Below are positions 31,076 to 42,720 of a stretch of DNA of 64,000 bases, one piece after another. The notes under the pieces are model-generated. The model was not told the DNA's origin, made no database searches, and saw nothing but the letters and a program-made list of their open reading frames with translations. The DNA is taken from assembly GCA_036426205.1 (NCBI GenBank), contig WSYH01002495.1, forward strand, positions 1 through 64,000, written 5' to 3'. Origin of the DNA: Ascaphus truei (Eukaryota > Chordata > Amphibia > Anura > Ascaphidae). Both the position numbers and the translations under genes were made by a program. The stretch's first letter is position 1. Every line of letters starts with the position of its first letter.

Positions 31076-33690
31076 TTGATAGATTTTCTTTGCTCGTATT
31101 CCAGCAAGGCAAAGGTCCTTAACAACTTTCTCAAGATATACCCCGAGGAGACAGGGCGGAAAGCCACCTCAGCGCGACTACCGTTCAACGACAAGTGGAC
31201 GGACGCCTATGAAAAGGCGTTCATCGGCCTGAAAAGCCTAACAGAAGCACCTGTTCTCACTTAATGTTCTTCTTTGTTATAAGACCGTGTGCCTGGACTA
31301 TTCTCTTTACCCTGATACCACTTGGGGAACTGGTAGGATGACCCCCCTTGGTCTGTGGGCACCGGCAGGTGACATTATAGTGCTTCATTGATTGTGTGCC
31401 AGATCACCTCTTTCTCACTTATTCCGACCCAGAACAGCCCTACATTCTCCCATGTAGATGCAAGTCTTTGGCTTGGATGCCATCCTGCACCAGAAATACC
31501 CGGAGGGATTCCGACCAGTAGCCTACGTCAGCCGTAGTCTGACTCCCAGCGAGCAGAACTGCCCGGTACACAAGCTGGAGTTCCTTGCTCTTAAATGGGC
31601 AATCATGGATAAATTCAATGATTACCTCTATGGCGTCACTTTTGAAGTAAGGATGGATAACAATCCGCTCACTTACATATTGACCACCGCCAAGTTGGAT
31701 GCTACCGGCCATCGATGCTTGGTGGCCTTATCAAACTACAAATTTACCCTGAAATATAAACCGGGACCTCTGAACATAGGAGCCGATGGTCTATCCCGAA
31801 GACCAGGACTAACTGCCACCTCCAGACGATGAACTCTGGGAGGAGATCCCTGGACCAGGGATACGAGCCATGTGCAACACAGCGGCTATCATAGGAGGTA
31901 AAGTGGCCTCAGAACTGTGGGTGGTCGGTTCCTTGACATGCCAATCCAAGGCTATCCGCTGCTTACTGTGACCCCGATGGGATTAACATCACTCCAGATA
32001 AGATCATCGCGTGGCGCGATATGGTACAATATCAGATAAGGGACTCCGTGGCTGGCATTATCCGCCAGGCCATCCAGAAAAACAAGCCTGCCATTCTGAA
32101 ACGTGCTCCCAGCGACATGGTCACCATTCTCATGCGAGAAGCAGATAAGTTCGAGATCAACAATGGGCTACTCTATCAGGTGGTGAAATACTATAACCAT
32201 CCGGATAGAAGACAACTGGTTCTCCGAAGGAACTTACAATATATGGTTCTGAAAGCCTTGCACAACGAGCATGGACATCTCGGTGTTGAATAGACCTTTA
32301 GACTCATCAGAGACATGTTCTTTTAGCCAAAAATGCGTGAGTCAGTAGAATGACACTGTTGGTGGTGTTCCAGATGTATTCAATGAAAAACGCTTCCTAC
32401 CTGAGCTACACCAATGGCTCACCTGAAAAGCTTGGGCCCCATAGACTTGGTGTGCATTGATTTCTTGTGCATCGATCCTGACGCCCGAGAGATCTGTAAC
32501 GTGCTGGTCGTCATGGACCATTACACACGATATGCTCAGGACTTTCCAAGCAAACACCAGAAGGCCATCATGGTGGCGAAGATTCTATGGGAAAAGTACT
32601 TTGTGCATTATGGTCTACCCAACCGCCTTCAATTTGACCAAGGCAGGGATTTTGAAAGCAAGTTGATCCGGGATCTGCTCAAAATTCTGGGCATCACCAA
32701 GTCTCGGACAACTCCGTAAAATCCGGAGGGTGACGCTCTGCCGGAGCGATTCAACAGGACGTTGCTTGACATGCTCGGCACGTTGAAAGGCGATCAGAAG
32801 ACACTGTGGAGTAGACATGTGGAAGCACTAGTACATGCGTACAATTGTACCCGACACGAGTCCACGGGATTCTCCCCATACTTCCTTATGTTTGGGTGCG
32901 AAGCCAGGCTGCCAGTGGGTGTACGTCTGCGAGTGTCAACAGACAGGATACATAACGCAATGCACTTCAAATACGTGCAAAGTCTTCAGGAAAACCTGCA
33001 ACAGGCTTACCAGCAAGCTGAGAAGTCCGCTGCCCAACTCAATGTCAACAACAAGAGGCGCTATGACCACAAGGTCAGACACCCGGAAATCCGTCCTGGA
33101 AATGCCGTGTTTCTCCACAACCTAGGGATTCCCGGGAAACACAAACTCGCTGACCGTTGGTATGACGGTGTGTTCAAGGTCTAGTCCCAGATCCCGGGCC
33201 TCTCGGTCTACCGTATAAAAGACACAAATGGTCGGGTAACCGTAACCACCTTCTCCCCATTGCGCAGGTGGGAGACGATGAACCAGAGTTACTGGCCACA
33301 CCACTGGACGGTGAGCTGGAACAATCCAAAGCTAGCCAAGAGACTGTACTGGAAACCATCAATGAGACCGTAGAGGATCCTATGGAGGGACTCTCTCAAA
33401 GGGACCCCAAAATCCTGGTGCACCTCCTGGAGAGGCCACGGGAAAAGGGCCCCGACAAACAATGCCCCCTAGGCTGGCTCCAATGAGCAACCTTTGGACC
33501 ACAGAAGCCCATGCTTCTTCCCACAAAGAGACATTTCAGAGACATTTATACCCTCAATGGGAGAGGCTGAGCCTCAGGAATATATACATTACTCCCCACA
33601 GGGAGTAGAACAAGAGCTTCACCGAAGCCAAAGAATGAGGTACTCTCCCAACCGGGTAGCCTACGATTCATTTGGGGGCACCCCACTATA
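31076..33690 (+). pseudogene. Ty3/gypsy pol: RT end, RNase H, integrase (copy 1)
   Basis: The sequence begins in the RT connection (YSSKAKVLNNFLK). RNase H follows (VAYVSRSLTPSEQN, HKLEFLALKWAI, MDNNPLTYIL, ending KPGPLNIGADGLSRR). The integrase zinc-binding region (NEHGHLGVE) comes next, then the catalytic core with DLVCIDFLCID, QFDQGRDFES and the ERFNRTLL glutamate. The C-terminal part includes RRYDHKVRHPEIRPGNAV and LGIPGKHKLADRW. The GKHKLADRW tail is typical of this gypsy lineage. Stops occur at about 32291, 32324, 32718 and 33182, with frameshifts between domains and a 149-bp insertion at 31263. Gag, protease and most of RT are absent. It is a dead copy related to the inverted one at 44-47 kb. 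Confidence 0.88.
31263..31411. mobile_element. 149-bp insertion with 9-bp TSD in gypsy RNase H
   Basis: The repeat TTCTCACTT at 31254-31262 and 31412-31420 brackets 149 bp of non-pol sequence exactly at the point where the pol frame breaks. The insert lacks a poly-A tail, long terminal inverted repeats or coding sequence. The TSD length would suit MULE-like or retroposed DNA. The family is unknown. Confidence 0.75.
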
Positions 33691-33883
33691 AGGCTCAGCA
33701 GTGGTCTAGGAGTAAAATACACTCCATTATTGTGATGTTTACACAAATGTACAATCTTATGTAAAGTCGTTAATGATGGTTAAGTTGTGTTATATGATGC
33801 ATTTTTATTATTTAACTCATTGTGTGTATAGATGTGTTATGCTGTTCCAAGCGGGGACGTTCGTCTTTTCACCATGGGGAGAA
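33691..33883 (+). other. Gypsy copy 1 3' untranslated part and polypurine tract
   Basis: AT-rich non-coding sequence after pol ends in ATGGGGAGAA, a polypurine tract, directly before the LTR start TGTGACACGG. The matching junction in copy 2 is near 43775-43800. Confidence 0.65.
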
Positions 33884-35042
33884 TGTGACACGGTCCCCCT
33901 TCATCCTCTTACCTTTCGCTGCGCCCGGCAGCGGGGGATGGGAAGAGTGCGGGGATGTCTGTGGGCAGTTGGAGCGGCGACCGAGTCGCTGGCAGCTCCC
34001 ATAGCAGGGCGCCGCCATTTTGTTAATCCTCACACATGCGCATTGTAGTCGCGCATGCGCAGAGAATCCCCTAGTCCGGCGGCCATGTTGGAGTTGGCGC
34101 CAGCGTGAGAGACACTTCGCACATGCACAGCAGGACCCCCGGAACAGCGGCCAATAAGGGAAAGGCTCAAGACAGGGACTACATGTCCCATGAGCCTCAG
34201 GAACAGACGTCACTTAGCCAATAGGGCGGCTGCATTTGTAGTTAAGGCAGTTATACAGTTGGGCAGTTAGTGAGTGAGTTGGTCAGTGGTAACTGGGACA
34301 GCAGAAGGGTAGGGTGTGTGTGTGTAGTGAGTCAGTGACCCACTGCACTAGGCCAGAGACGCCCTTAGGCCCCAGCTTGGTCCCCACTCCCCTCAGCTTG
34401 TGGTTGCTGCGGGGACAGGCCCGTAGATAGGGACACTGCTTTGAAGTACCAGAGTGAGGGACAGAGTCAGGATGCGGCTGCATTCTGATCTCAGGTGATC
34501 TGGCTCAGACACTTGCAACAAAGAACAATCTCATACGCTGATACAATTCGTGCGGGACCCACCCCACGTAGAGGTGGAGGCCTCGCAGTTGCCGTCACTG
34601 GATCCGTGGATCCCATCAGCATCACTGCGCGCCCGGGTGTCGACACACCCGGCAGGTACCCAACTAAGTGCACCAACCATACATGGGCAAGTGGGGGCAG
34701 CGTTGTCTCACACACGGGTGGGTGATTGATCCGATGGACACTGGGATGGTCCGGTACCTGGAGCAGCTTAGTTCATTGGGGTAAACTCCACTGGGGTGTG
34801 GGCACGGTCCTGCGAGGCCTGTGAGTGGGTATCACCTTTATTATTGGTTCTCTGATGTGTACTGTAAACTATTATTGTTTTAACCTGTGTATTCTTTATT
34901 GTCCTGTAACAGGGTCATTCCACACAGTAGAATCCCATTACAGGTGGAGGCGCTACCGAGCATCAACTCAGGTACACCCCAGGTTCCCAGCAGCTGAGGC
35001 TCCAGTTTCTTGTGAGCCACAGGTATTGCATTGCATCGCACA
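33884..35042 (+). repeat. 3' LTR of gypsy copy 1 (end not certain)
   Basis: It starts TGTGACACGGTCCCCCTTC after the polypurine tract, homologous to the LTR start of copy 2. It is CpG-rich in the first third and AT-rich near 34820-34915. A possible end, CTGTAACA, lies near 34915; otherwise the LTR runs to the hAT element at 35043. GGACTACATGTCCCATGAGC at 34178 resembles a ZNF143 site. Confidence 0.6.
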
Positions 35043-35301
35043 CAGGGTTGCCACCTCTCCGGGTTTCACCCGGAGACTTAGGGTTTGGCATCCCCTTCTC
35101 CAGGCTACGGGTTTGTTCCTGAAATCTCCAGTAGGGCGGGTGGTCTGGACGGCAGTGAACAGTGGCGCGCTTACGTGAATGAGTGCTTTAAGCTGATCAG
35201 AAAACAGAATAACTTGCTGCAGCCTTGTGTAGGATGGGGAGGGTTGCGGTTACCACAGCTCTGCATTGATTGGTTGAATCATTATGATGTCAATTTTACA
35301 C

Positions 35302-35381
35302 GGGATTCTGGGACTTGTAGTTCACATATCTGTAAATAAAATTGTAAAGGAAGATAAGCAGGACTACAACTCCCAGAAGAC
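35302..35381. promoter_or_regulatory. Two inverted ACTACAACTCCCAG motifs
   Basis: GGGATTCTGGGACTTGTAGT at 35302 and GGACTACAACTCCCAGAAGA at 35361 are the two orientations of the ZNF143/THAP11-type site, about 40 bp apart. They lie inside the hAT-like element and may be the termini of a small nested repeat. Confidence 0.4.
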
Positions 35382-35455
35382 TGCAGACGAGAGATCACAT
35401 GACAAGAGACGGCCAATCTCAATCAGTGCAGTTGCGGAGAGAGACAGAGGCTTAG

Positions 35456-35843
35456 GCTGCATCTACAGTATAGAAGCACAGACAGTGCTCCTCCGCGCTG
35501 ACGCTGAGGCTCGCCTGCTCAATCAGGAGCGATAACATGGACTAGCAGGCGAGCCAGCGTGCGCGATCGGAGGCGGGGCACTGACGTCACTGGGCCAATA
35601 ACCCAAGAAGCACCGACGTCAACATCATGGTGCCAACGTCGTCACGCTGCTTCGCTCTGATTGGGTGTTTCAGCCGACAGCACGCTTGGGAACAATTGCA
35701 GCTGTCGGCTGAAAATCCCAGCTCTTCAGCGCGCATGCAGACGCTCGCGGAACCCCCTTCTGAACACATCCTCTTTGAGGATGATGGTCTCATTACGGAG
35801 CGTCCGCACTGCTCAGTGCTGTCGGTGCTTCTATTGACGCAGC
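35456..35843. mobile_element. CpG-rich fold-back MITE (CTTAGGCTGC family)
   Basis: The left end GCTGCATCTACAGTATAGAA, followed by GCACAGACAG, is mirrored by the right end, the complement of GCTGCGTCAATAGAAGCACC. The centre has a TCAGCCGACAG hairpin (35670-35712). The ends and CpG-rich style match the MITE at 15442-15740. Confidence 0.65.
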
Positions 35844-35882
35844 TTTTGTATGTTGGGAGAGACCTCACAGACAGACATGTGG

Positions 35883-36300
35883 GGTGATTGCACACACAGA
35901 AAGGACACACAGCCCCTCACATCTGTCCCTCCCATTGCAGGGGCACACAGCCCCTCACATCTGTCCCTCCCACTGCATAGGGACACAGACAGAAAGGACA
36001 CACAGTCCCTCGCATCTGTCCCTCCCACTGCAGGGAGAAACAGACAGGAAACTTACATCTGTCCCTCCCACTGCAAGGAGAAACAGACAGGACACACAGT
36101 CCCTTACATATGTCCCTTCCACTGTAGAGACACAGACAGGACACACAGTCCCTCACATCTGTCCCTCACACTGCAGGGACACACAGACAGGACACACAGT
36201 CCCTCACATCTGTCCCTCCCACTACATGGAGACACAGAAAGGACCCACAGTCCCTCACATCTGTCCCTCCCACTGCAGAGACACAGACAGGACACACAGT
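35883..36300. repeat. ~50-bp minisatellite, first block
   Basis: About eight units share the core ACACAGTCCCTCACATCTGT, then CCCTCCCACTGCAGGG and an AGACACAGACAGG link. The frames through it, in both directions, are repeat artefacts. The array is split by a solo LTR at 36306. Confidence 0.9.
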
Positions 36301-36305
36301 CCCTC

Positions 36306-37049
36306 TGTGAGGAATCAGGGATCGCGGCGCCCGCGCCCTGGTTCCTCTGCTGATATATTTCCTCCTGCTGCCGTGGCGCGCATCCCTCGCCAGCGCCACT
36401 CACCTCCGTCGGTTCTGGGGGTTCCCCGTCGTCCTCGGCGTTCCCGGTTTCCAGCAGTACCTCACGCGGCCGCCATGTTGCTCGGGCGCGCGCCTGAACA
36501 GCGCGCGCCGGGCGAAGTTAATTTATTCACTGCTCTGGCAGTGAAGACCCGCCCCCAACACAGGAATATGATCTCCTGTCAAGACAAGAGTCCTCACCTG
36601 CCTGCCAATCAAGGGAACCTATCCAGGATGGCTCCACGCAGTCCTCCAGGTCTGCCTTCACTTCTGATTGGTCATCCACACTTTATAATGCCAGTCCTTC
36701 CTATCATTCATTGCTCGACATAGTTTTCACTTGGATTACTACTCTGGCGTTTTCTCTCTCATTCACTCAGGTTACGACTTGGCTTGGCGGACGTCTCTCT
36801 CTGGCTCTAGACCCCTGCTTGGACAAACGACCTTCCAGAATTCTCCAATCCCAGACCTTGGCTAACGGCAACGACAACTGCATTTCTACACCGATACCGG
36901 CAAGTATTGCTAGCTAAATACACCTGGCCTGGCAACACCAAAATCACCACACTCCGGACACGCTCCCTTTGCTGCGGGTGCGTGCTTCTATACGTTCCTC
37001 ACCTCAGTGAAAGGAACGGGTCTGGTCTGCGGGCAGCACCGGCGTAACA
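36306..37049 (+). mobile_element. Solo LTR with 5-bp TSD (744 bp)
   Basis: TGTGAGGAATCAGGG to GCGTAACA is flanked by the duplication CCCTC (36301-36305 and 37050-37054), which is part of the minisatellite unit. A CTTTATAATG TATA-like box at about 36680 suggests the plus orientation. CpG-rich 5' half. It differs from the solo LTR at 20169. Confidence 0.85.
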
Positions 37050-38055
37050 CCCTCACACTGCAGGGAGACACAAACAGAACACACAGTCCCTCACATCTGT
37101 CCCTCCCACTGCAGGGGGACAAAGACAGAAAGGATCCACAGTCCCTCCTACTGTCTCTGTACGTTCTCCCTACCTACCAATTAGACTGTAAGCTCCTCGG
37201 GGCAGGGACTCCTCTTCCGAAATGTTACTTTTATGTCTAAAGCACTTATTCCCATGATCTGTTATTTATATTATCTGTTATTTATTTGATTATCACATGT
37301 ATTACTACTGTGAAGCGCTATGTACACTAATGGCGCTATATAAATAAAGACATACAATACAATACAATACATCTGTCCATCTCACTGCAGAGTGACAGAG
37401 AGAATGGACCCACAGAAGCTTATATCTGTCCCTCACACATCAGGGTGACACAGACAGAAAGGATATTGTCACTCACAGCTGTCCTTCCTACTGCAGAGTT
37501 ATATACACAGAAAGGACACATAGTCCCTCCTACTGCCGGGGGACACAGAGAATGGACCCACGGTCTCTCAAATCTGTACCTCCCACTGCAGGGTGACTGA
37601 GAGAGAGGACCAATAGCAGCTTACATCTGTACACCTGTCCCTCACATATCAGGGTGACACAGACAGAAAGGACATCGTCCCTCCCACTGCCTCAAATCTA
37701 TTCTCCCAGTGAAGCGTGACATGAACAGAAATGCCCACAGTCCCTCACATCGGTCACTCCTACTGCAGGGTGATACAGAAAGGAAGGACCCACAGTCCCT
37801 CTTACTGCAGTGTAACACAGACTCCCAGTCCCTGACATCTGTCCCTCCCATTGCAAGGTGGCAGAGACAGAAAGGACTCGGTCCCTGACATCTGTTCATC
37901 ACACTTCAGGGTGACACGACAGGACACACAGCCCCACACATCTATTCCTCCCGCTGCATGTGACACTAAAAGAAATACCCACAGTCCCTCTCTTCTGTCC
38001 CTTTGTGTCAGAAAGGACACCATATTTCATACCTATCCCTCCAACAGCAGGGTGA
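37050..38055. repeat. ~50-bp minisatellite, second, degenerate block
   Basis: The same repeat unit as 35883-36300 continues after the LTR with more divergence and an inserted L2/SINE tail at 37146. No gene. Confidence 0.8.
37146..37376 (+). mobile_element. L2-related 3' end or SINE with ACAAT tail
   Basis: It contains AGACTGTAAGCTCCTCGGGG and CAGGGACT, the conserved 3' motif shared by vertebrate L2 LINEs and L2-tailed SINEs. A GCGCTATATAAATAAA end and an (ATACA)n tail follow. It is about 230 bp, inserted in the minisatellite. Whether it is a truncated LINE or a SINE cannot be told without the head. Confidence 0.75.
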
Positions 38056-38312
38056 CAACTGTCAATATGGCTGAGTGGCGTCAAATGGCGCTTGTTGCCA
38101 TGCCAACAGGAACATCACGTGACGTAACAGCATCATGTGATGCCCGTTGCCATGACAATGAGACGCCACATGATGTCTCGACATCATGCAGTGCCACGTG
38201 GTCATGGCAACTTGACGCCGCGTGACGTTACACAGTGTCCCGTTGTCAAGACAACAGTGTCATTTTAAAAAAAAATCTCCAGTTTGGCCGTCAGTCGAAG
38301 GTGGCAACCCTG

Positions 38313-38901
38313 ATCACAGTTAATGTAGCCACACATCTCCCAGGGGGTGAGGGGGAAATTGCGTTACAGTTGTATTACAGCCTCAGGGGTTATGTCATAT
38401 CCAGGTTACCTCCTTCATATCAACATTGGCCAAAAAGGAGGAACTAAAGCAGCTTTACTGAAATATATTAAGGACAAGGAGGAGTATACACATCTACATG
38501 CAGAAGAAACTATCTTTCCCTAGCACAGTGCCTGGGAAATGTTACTGTCTTGTTTCTAATCTACACAGTATGTAACACGTGATCCGTTTTGAAGGTCTAA
38601 AAACTACAACTCCCATGATCCTCTTAGTGTGAGCATGCACAGTAGGACATGGAGCTGTGACCTGGATGTAGTCAGTGTCTCCACTACCGGGACAGAGAAG
38701 ACATGAAGAAATAGCGGTGGAGGAAGCACACAGGAGCCTTTTCTGTAAGTAACTTACTTTGTATTCAAAGCATCAGAGCAGGTATATGCAAACACGTGGT
38801 GTTTCAGTACAGACACGTCCTCTCCTCAGACCATACACCTTACTGCAATAGTGGTGAATATATACAACAAAGCGCTCTTACCTATTAAAATACTGGAGTG
38901 C
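38313..38901. other. Spacer with promoter-like stretch
   Basis: AAACTACAACTCCCATGATC at 38601 resembles a ZNF143 site. About 140 bp downstream TTCTGTAAGT (38741-38750) resembles a splice donor, so 38620-38744 could be a non-coding first exon. There is no coding support, and the ACTACAACTCCCA motif also occurs inside repeats here. From about 38780 the sequence looks Penelope-type. Confidence 0.25.
38801..38829 (-). other. Hammerhead-like core 1
   Basis: The complement reads CTGAGGA, a 17-base arm, then GAAAC, matching the CUGANGA and GAAA boxes of the hammerhead ribozyme. Partial pairing of the intervening arm was judged by eye. Confidence 0.4.
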
Positions 38902-38915
38902 TAACTACCAATACA

Positions 38916-41552
38916 TGAAGGAGTTTGCAAAACCTCGCTCTGAACTCTATAACCGTAAATGGTTTAGGTTGCATGCTGCCAGGGATAAACACATGGACAA
39001 AAGGGATATGTGTGTAAGAGACACACAAAAAGATCCCCACTAGGGCGCACCGCAGACCTGAGTGGTATTAGATCCTGGTCTATAGATGCGCTAAACATAC
39101 AACATATATACTTTATTAATAATTAAAAATTTTACCTTAAAAAACCCGGAAGCTACTGATATTGCTAAGGTGTCAGGCCTCTCAGTAAATCAGAAGGTAT
39201 ATCTTCTTGTATGCCACTATCACTGATACTCCTCTTGAAAAGTCCCTTTGGATGAGGTATTAATATACCTTTATATATACCATATTATGTAAAGAGGAAA
39301 ATAAATCAGTAATGCTGGCTAGGTGGCTAGGTATACACAAATAAGTTGCTCAATGTTGGTGAATGGATAGTGATAACTTATTGGAAGCTTGTCCCATAAT
39401 TATTGGTATAGGGATGCACCTATTCTATGGGTATAGGAGTCTTAGAAATACTCTTGACATGTGCTGTGTAGATATAATGCTAGTGTTTAGACAGCCATAC
39501 CATTTCAACACATACATTGGTAAGTATGCGCATAGAGAATCACGCTATATCTATCAGACTCCACGTGATGGTAGTTGTGTAACTCCTGGCTGCTATTCCT
39601 GATGTTAATACTCTGAAGTATATCTACAGCTGCTGCTCCCAGACACATCCCATTGTGTATTGCATTTAGCAGGTACGTGATGTGGCATGAGAAGTATATT
39701 ATCACTCACAGTGGTGCCACTATGTAATCACGTAGTTGGAGATCTTGTCCTGCAATAGTGCCAGATAGAGCTACACCTAATATTGTGTGCTCTTGTGGTA
39801 TAATTACTGCAGCTTAGACACACAATATGTGTTCGTGTCTATGCTGTAGTGATGGATCAAGCAGTGTGGTTAATAGTTTATATTATTATCATATCCTATA
39901 TTCGATCGTGCATCCGTCAGTGCAGTGGAGTGTGACCGTGGTCACGTGTTGATGATGCTCGTGAGACAGCAGCATTAGTACAAAAATCAATACTGTTGCG
40001 TGGACACAGTGAGTATCTTCCTGCAGGTATGTATTGCTAATGTATTGCAATGGTATACTAGCACTGATTTATGCCAACATGTAGCGATAGCCGTCAATAA
40101 CAGCAGTGCAGCTTAATCATCTATTGGAGACCGCACGCCAACTACCAGCCATATGAACGTCAGTGCTGGCTTTATTTGTGTAACATACAGTGTACCATAC
40201 AATGGTATGGCGGTGTTAGGTACCGCGGCTGTGTTAACTGTGGGTGGCCTCCCGCAGGATAGCGTTATTCAATAGCCGGTCAACACTTATTGCAGGTCAA
40301 AAATATCTATCACTTTTACTGAGAATATTAGCAAGTTTAAGCAGTATGTGGACCCTTAGAGTAGCTTCATATTTAAACGTAACATTATTAAACCCGACGT
40401 GAAGTCCGTTTCGTTGCCTACTGCGACTTCATCCACCCCAGTCTCCAGTAGATGATTAAGCTGCACTGCTTTTATTGACGGCTATCGCTACATGTTGGGA
40501 TAAATCAGTGCTAGTATACCATTGCAATACATTAGCAACACATACCTGCAGGAAGATACTCACTGTGTCCACGCAACAGTATTGATTTTTGTACTAATGC
40601 TGCTGTCTCGCGAGCATTATCAACACGTGACCACGGTCACACTCCACTGCACTGACAGATGCACGATCGAATATAGGATATGATAATATATAAACTATTG
40701 ACCACACTGCTTGATCCATCACTACAGCATAGACACGAACACATATTGTGTGTCTAAGCTGCAGTAATTATACCACACACACAATATTAGGTGTAGCTCT
40801 ATCTGGCACTATTGCAGGACAAAATCTCCAACTACTGATTACATAGTGGCACCACTGTGAGTGATAATATACTTCTCATGCCACATCACGTACCTGCTAA
40901 ATGCAATACACAATGGGATATGTCTGGGAGCAGCAGCTGTAGATATACTTCAGAGTATTAACATCAGGAATAGCAGCCAGGAGTTACACAACTACCATCA
41001 CGTGGAGTCTGATAGATATAGCGTGATTCTCTATGCGCATACTTACCAATGTATGTGTTGAAATGGTATGGCTGTCTAAACACTAGCATTATATCTACAC
41101 ACCATGCCAAGAGTATTTCTAAGACTCCTATACCCATAGATAGGTGCATCCCTATACCAATAATTATGGGACAAGCTTCCAATAAGTTATCACTATCCAT
41201 TCACCAACATTGAGCAACTTATTTGTGTATACCTAGCCAGCATTACTGATTTATTTTCCGCTTTACATAATATGGTATATATAAAGGTATATTAATACCT
41301 CATCCAAAGGGACTTTTCAAGAGGAGTATCAGTGTATAGTGGCATACAAGTAAGATATACCTTCGATGTAGACGGCCTGACACCTTAGCAATATTAGTAG
41401 CTTCCGGGTTTTTTAAGGTAAAATTTTAATTATTAATAAAGTATATATGTTGTATGTTTAGCGCATCTATAGACCAGGATCTAATACCACTCAGGTCTGC
41501 AGTGCGCCCTAGTGGGGATCTTTTTGTGTGTCTCTTACACACATATCCCTTT
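38916..41552. mobile_element. 2.6-kb fold-back element with 14-bp TSD
   Basis: The duplication TAACTACCAATACA is found at 38902-38915 and 41553-41566. Inside, a left arm (38999-40127) is repeated as its reverse complement (40452-41552) with a spacer of about 320 bp. The arms match over about 1.1 kb with few substitutions and indels. The right arm ends exactly at the TSD, whereas the left has 83 extra bases (38916-38998), so the structure is asymmetric. The spacer holds a hammerhead-like core. No long ORF is present and no poly-A tail is seen. A 14-bp TSD argues for retro-insertion rather than a classical cut-and-paste fold-back element. Penelope-like elements are one candidate. Confidence 0.8.
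40408..40436 (-). other. Hammerhead-like core 2 in the fold-back spacer
   Basis: The complement reads TGGATGAAGTCGC, a loop, GCAACGAAAC. The second box (GAAAC) is intact; the first differs from CUGANGA at two positions. The arm GTCGC/GCAAC can pair in part. Confidence 0.35.
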
Positions 41553-41566
41553 TAACTACCAATACA

Positions 41567-42720
41567 GCAAGAACTTTTGTGACAATAATAGTGCACTGTG
41601 ATATAAACCAAAAAGTGCCTAAAATGCTACAAAAAACAACAACGATATTTGATATGAGTGAGAGCGGACTCTGCTCACATATGAGATAACCTAATATTTA
41701 ATGCACAGTGACCAGCAAAAAAGGGAAAACTTTGTGAATTAATAAGCGTGCCCTGTGATAATACCTAAAATACTACAACCAACGACAATACTGAGATTAA
41801 TGAGATTGATACTGATGATTGGGAAATAACTATACTCGCATAAGTGATACCCAATACAAAGTCCACAGTGTATATCAATGTGACAAGTTTCAAACACAAA
41901 CAATACTTATTAATGTGTTGCAAAATTCCAAATATCACATAAGTAAAAAATGGAATGGCAGCCAAGAGACAATACAACAAGTCTATCCAAATGACTTGTA
42001 AACCTTAATATAAAAATAGGAGAACACTATGTCCTTGGCGCAAATTAAGGTATAAATACCACTCCCGAGCAGGTGTAGTATATCAGTCCAGGTAATGAGT
42101 CTTGATACTGTAAATGTTCAATCTCCTCCAGATATAGCAGAGCTGTAAATCAAGAGAAAAAGAAAAAAGACCATTGCGCAGTAACTTCTTAAATTTAGAA
42201 CACTACAGAATCCCTTGAGATTGCCTACTTACAGCAAAATAAAAGATATAATGCTTCAATTGGTATCTTTAATCTTGATCAGGGGATGTTCCAAAAACCT
42301 CGTGTTCAAAGTCTCCTCCGAACCGATCAATGCCCATGCAATAAACAAATATACATGGCACACAACCAAAAGAACATTGATTTATTTTAAAAAAAAAGCA
42401 CAAGACATATAACACTCACATTGTAGCATGTCTTGGCCCGTAATACTAGAATGCCGTCCGCAGCTTTGAGAGTCTGGGATCCTGTGCAGACTGCCAAGGT
42501 AAGTTTAACACTCTCTCCCTTCGCGCTCGCAACCAGAGTGAACAACGTCCCTGATGTCGGCGCTGGTTGGGGAATCCCTCCTCTTGCTACCTAACGGACG
42601 GTTACTGCTAGGCTACACCCTATGCATGTCCGTTTCATGTCCGCAAATGTCACTTCGTCAGAGGTATGGAGCACTTCTATTCGACCATGCTATTTAAAGC
42701 ATTTGAAAATGAACACTTTC
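41567..42720 (-). mobile_element. Penelope-type non-coding repeat, putative, split by the fold-back element
   Basis: Removing the fold-back insertion and one TSD joins 38780-38901 to this stretch. The combined AT-rich repeat ends with a hammerhead-like core at 42632 and ATGCTATTTAAAG near 42690. No ORF is present. The assignment rests on likeness to the repeat beside the Penelope endonuclease and is tentative. Confidence 0.35.
42632..42661 (-). other. Hammerhead-like core 3 (both boxes conserved)
   Basis: The complement reads CTGACGA, an 18-base arm, then GAAAC, so both conserved boxes are present. Stem II pairing is weak by eye and the cleavage triplet was not located. Confidence 0.4.

Larger units (their letters stand above)
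35043..38312. mobile_element. hAT-like non-autonomous element, 3.3 kb, heavily nested
   Basis: The left end CAGGGTTGCCACCTCTCC and the right end GGTGGCAACCCTG are perfect over 13 terminal bases. CAGGGTTGCCA ends are characteristic of vertebrate hAT families. The flanking octamers ATCGCACA and ATCACAGT share 5 of 8 bases, so the duplication is old or the boundaries are slightly off. There is no transposase. The interior is a minisatellite with a MITE, a solo LTR and an L2/SINE tail inserted. CpG-rich repeats near the right end (38060-38240) resemble the interior of the hAT MITE at 61574. Confidence 0.65.

Noticed and set aside
35883..36723. 279-codon His/Pro/Ser protein and its antisense partners
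   Set aside because: They are read from a ~50-bp minisatellite and a solo LTR.
38999..41552. Fold-back element as a pure assembly artefact like 1-5734
   Set aside because: Arm differences include substitutions, and an exact 14-bp TSD brackets the structure; artefact remains possible but less likely.
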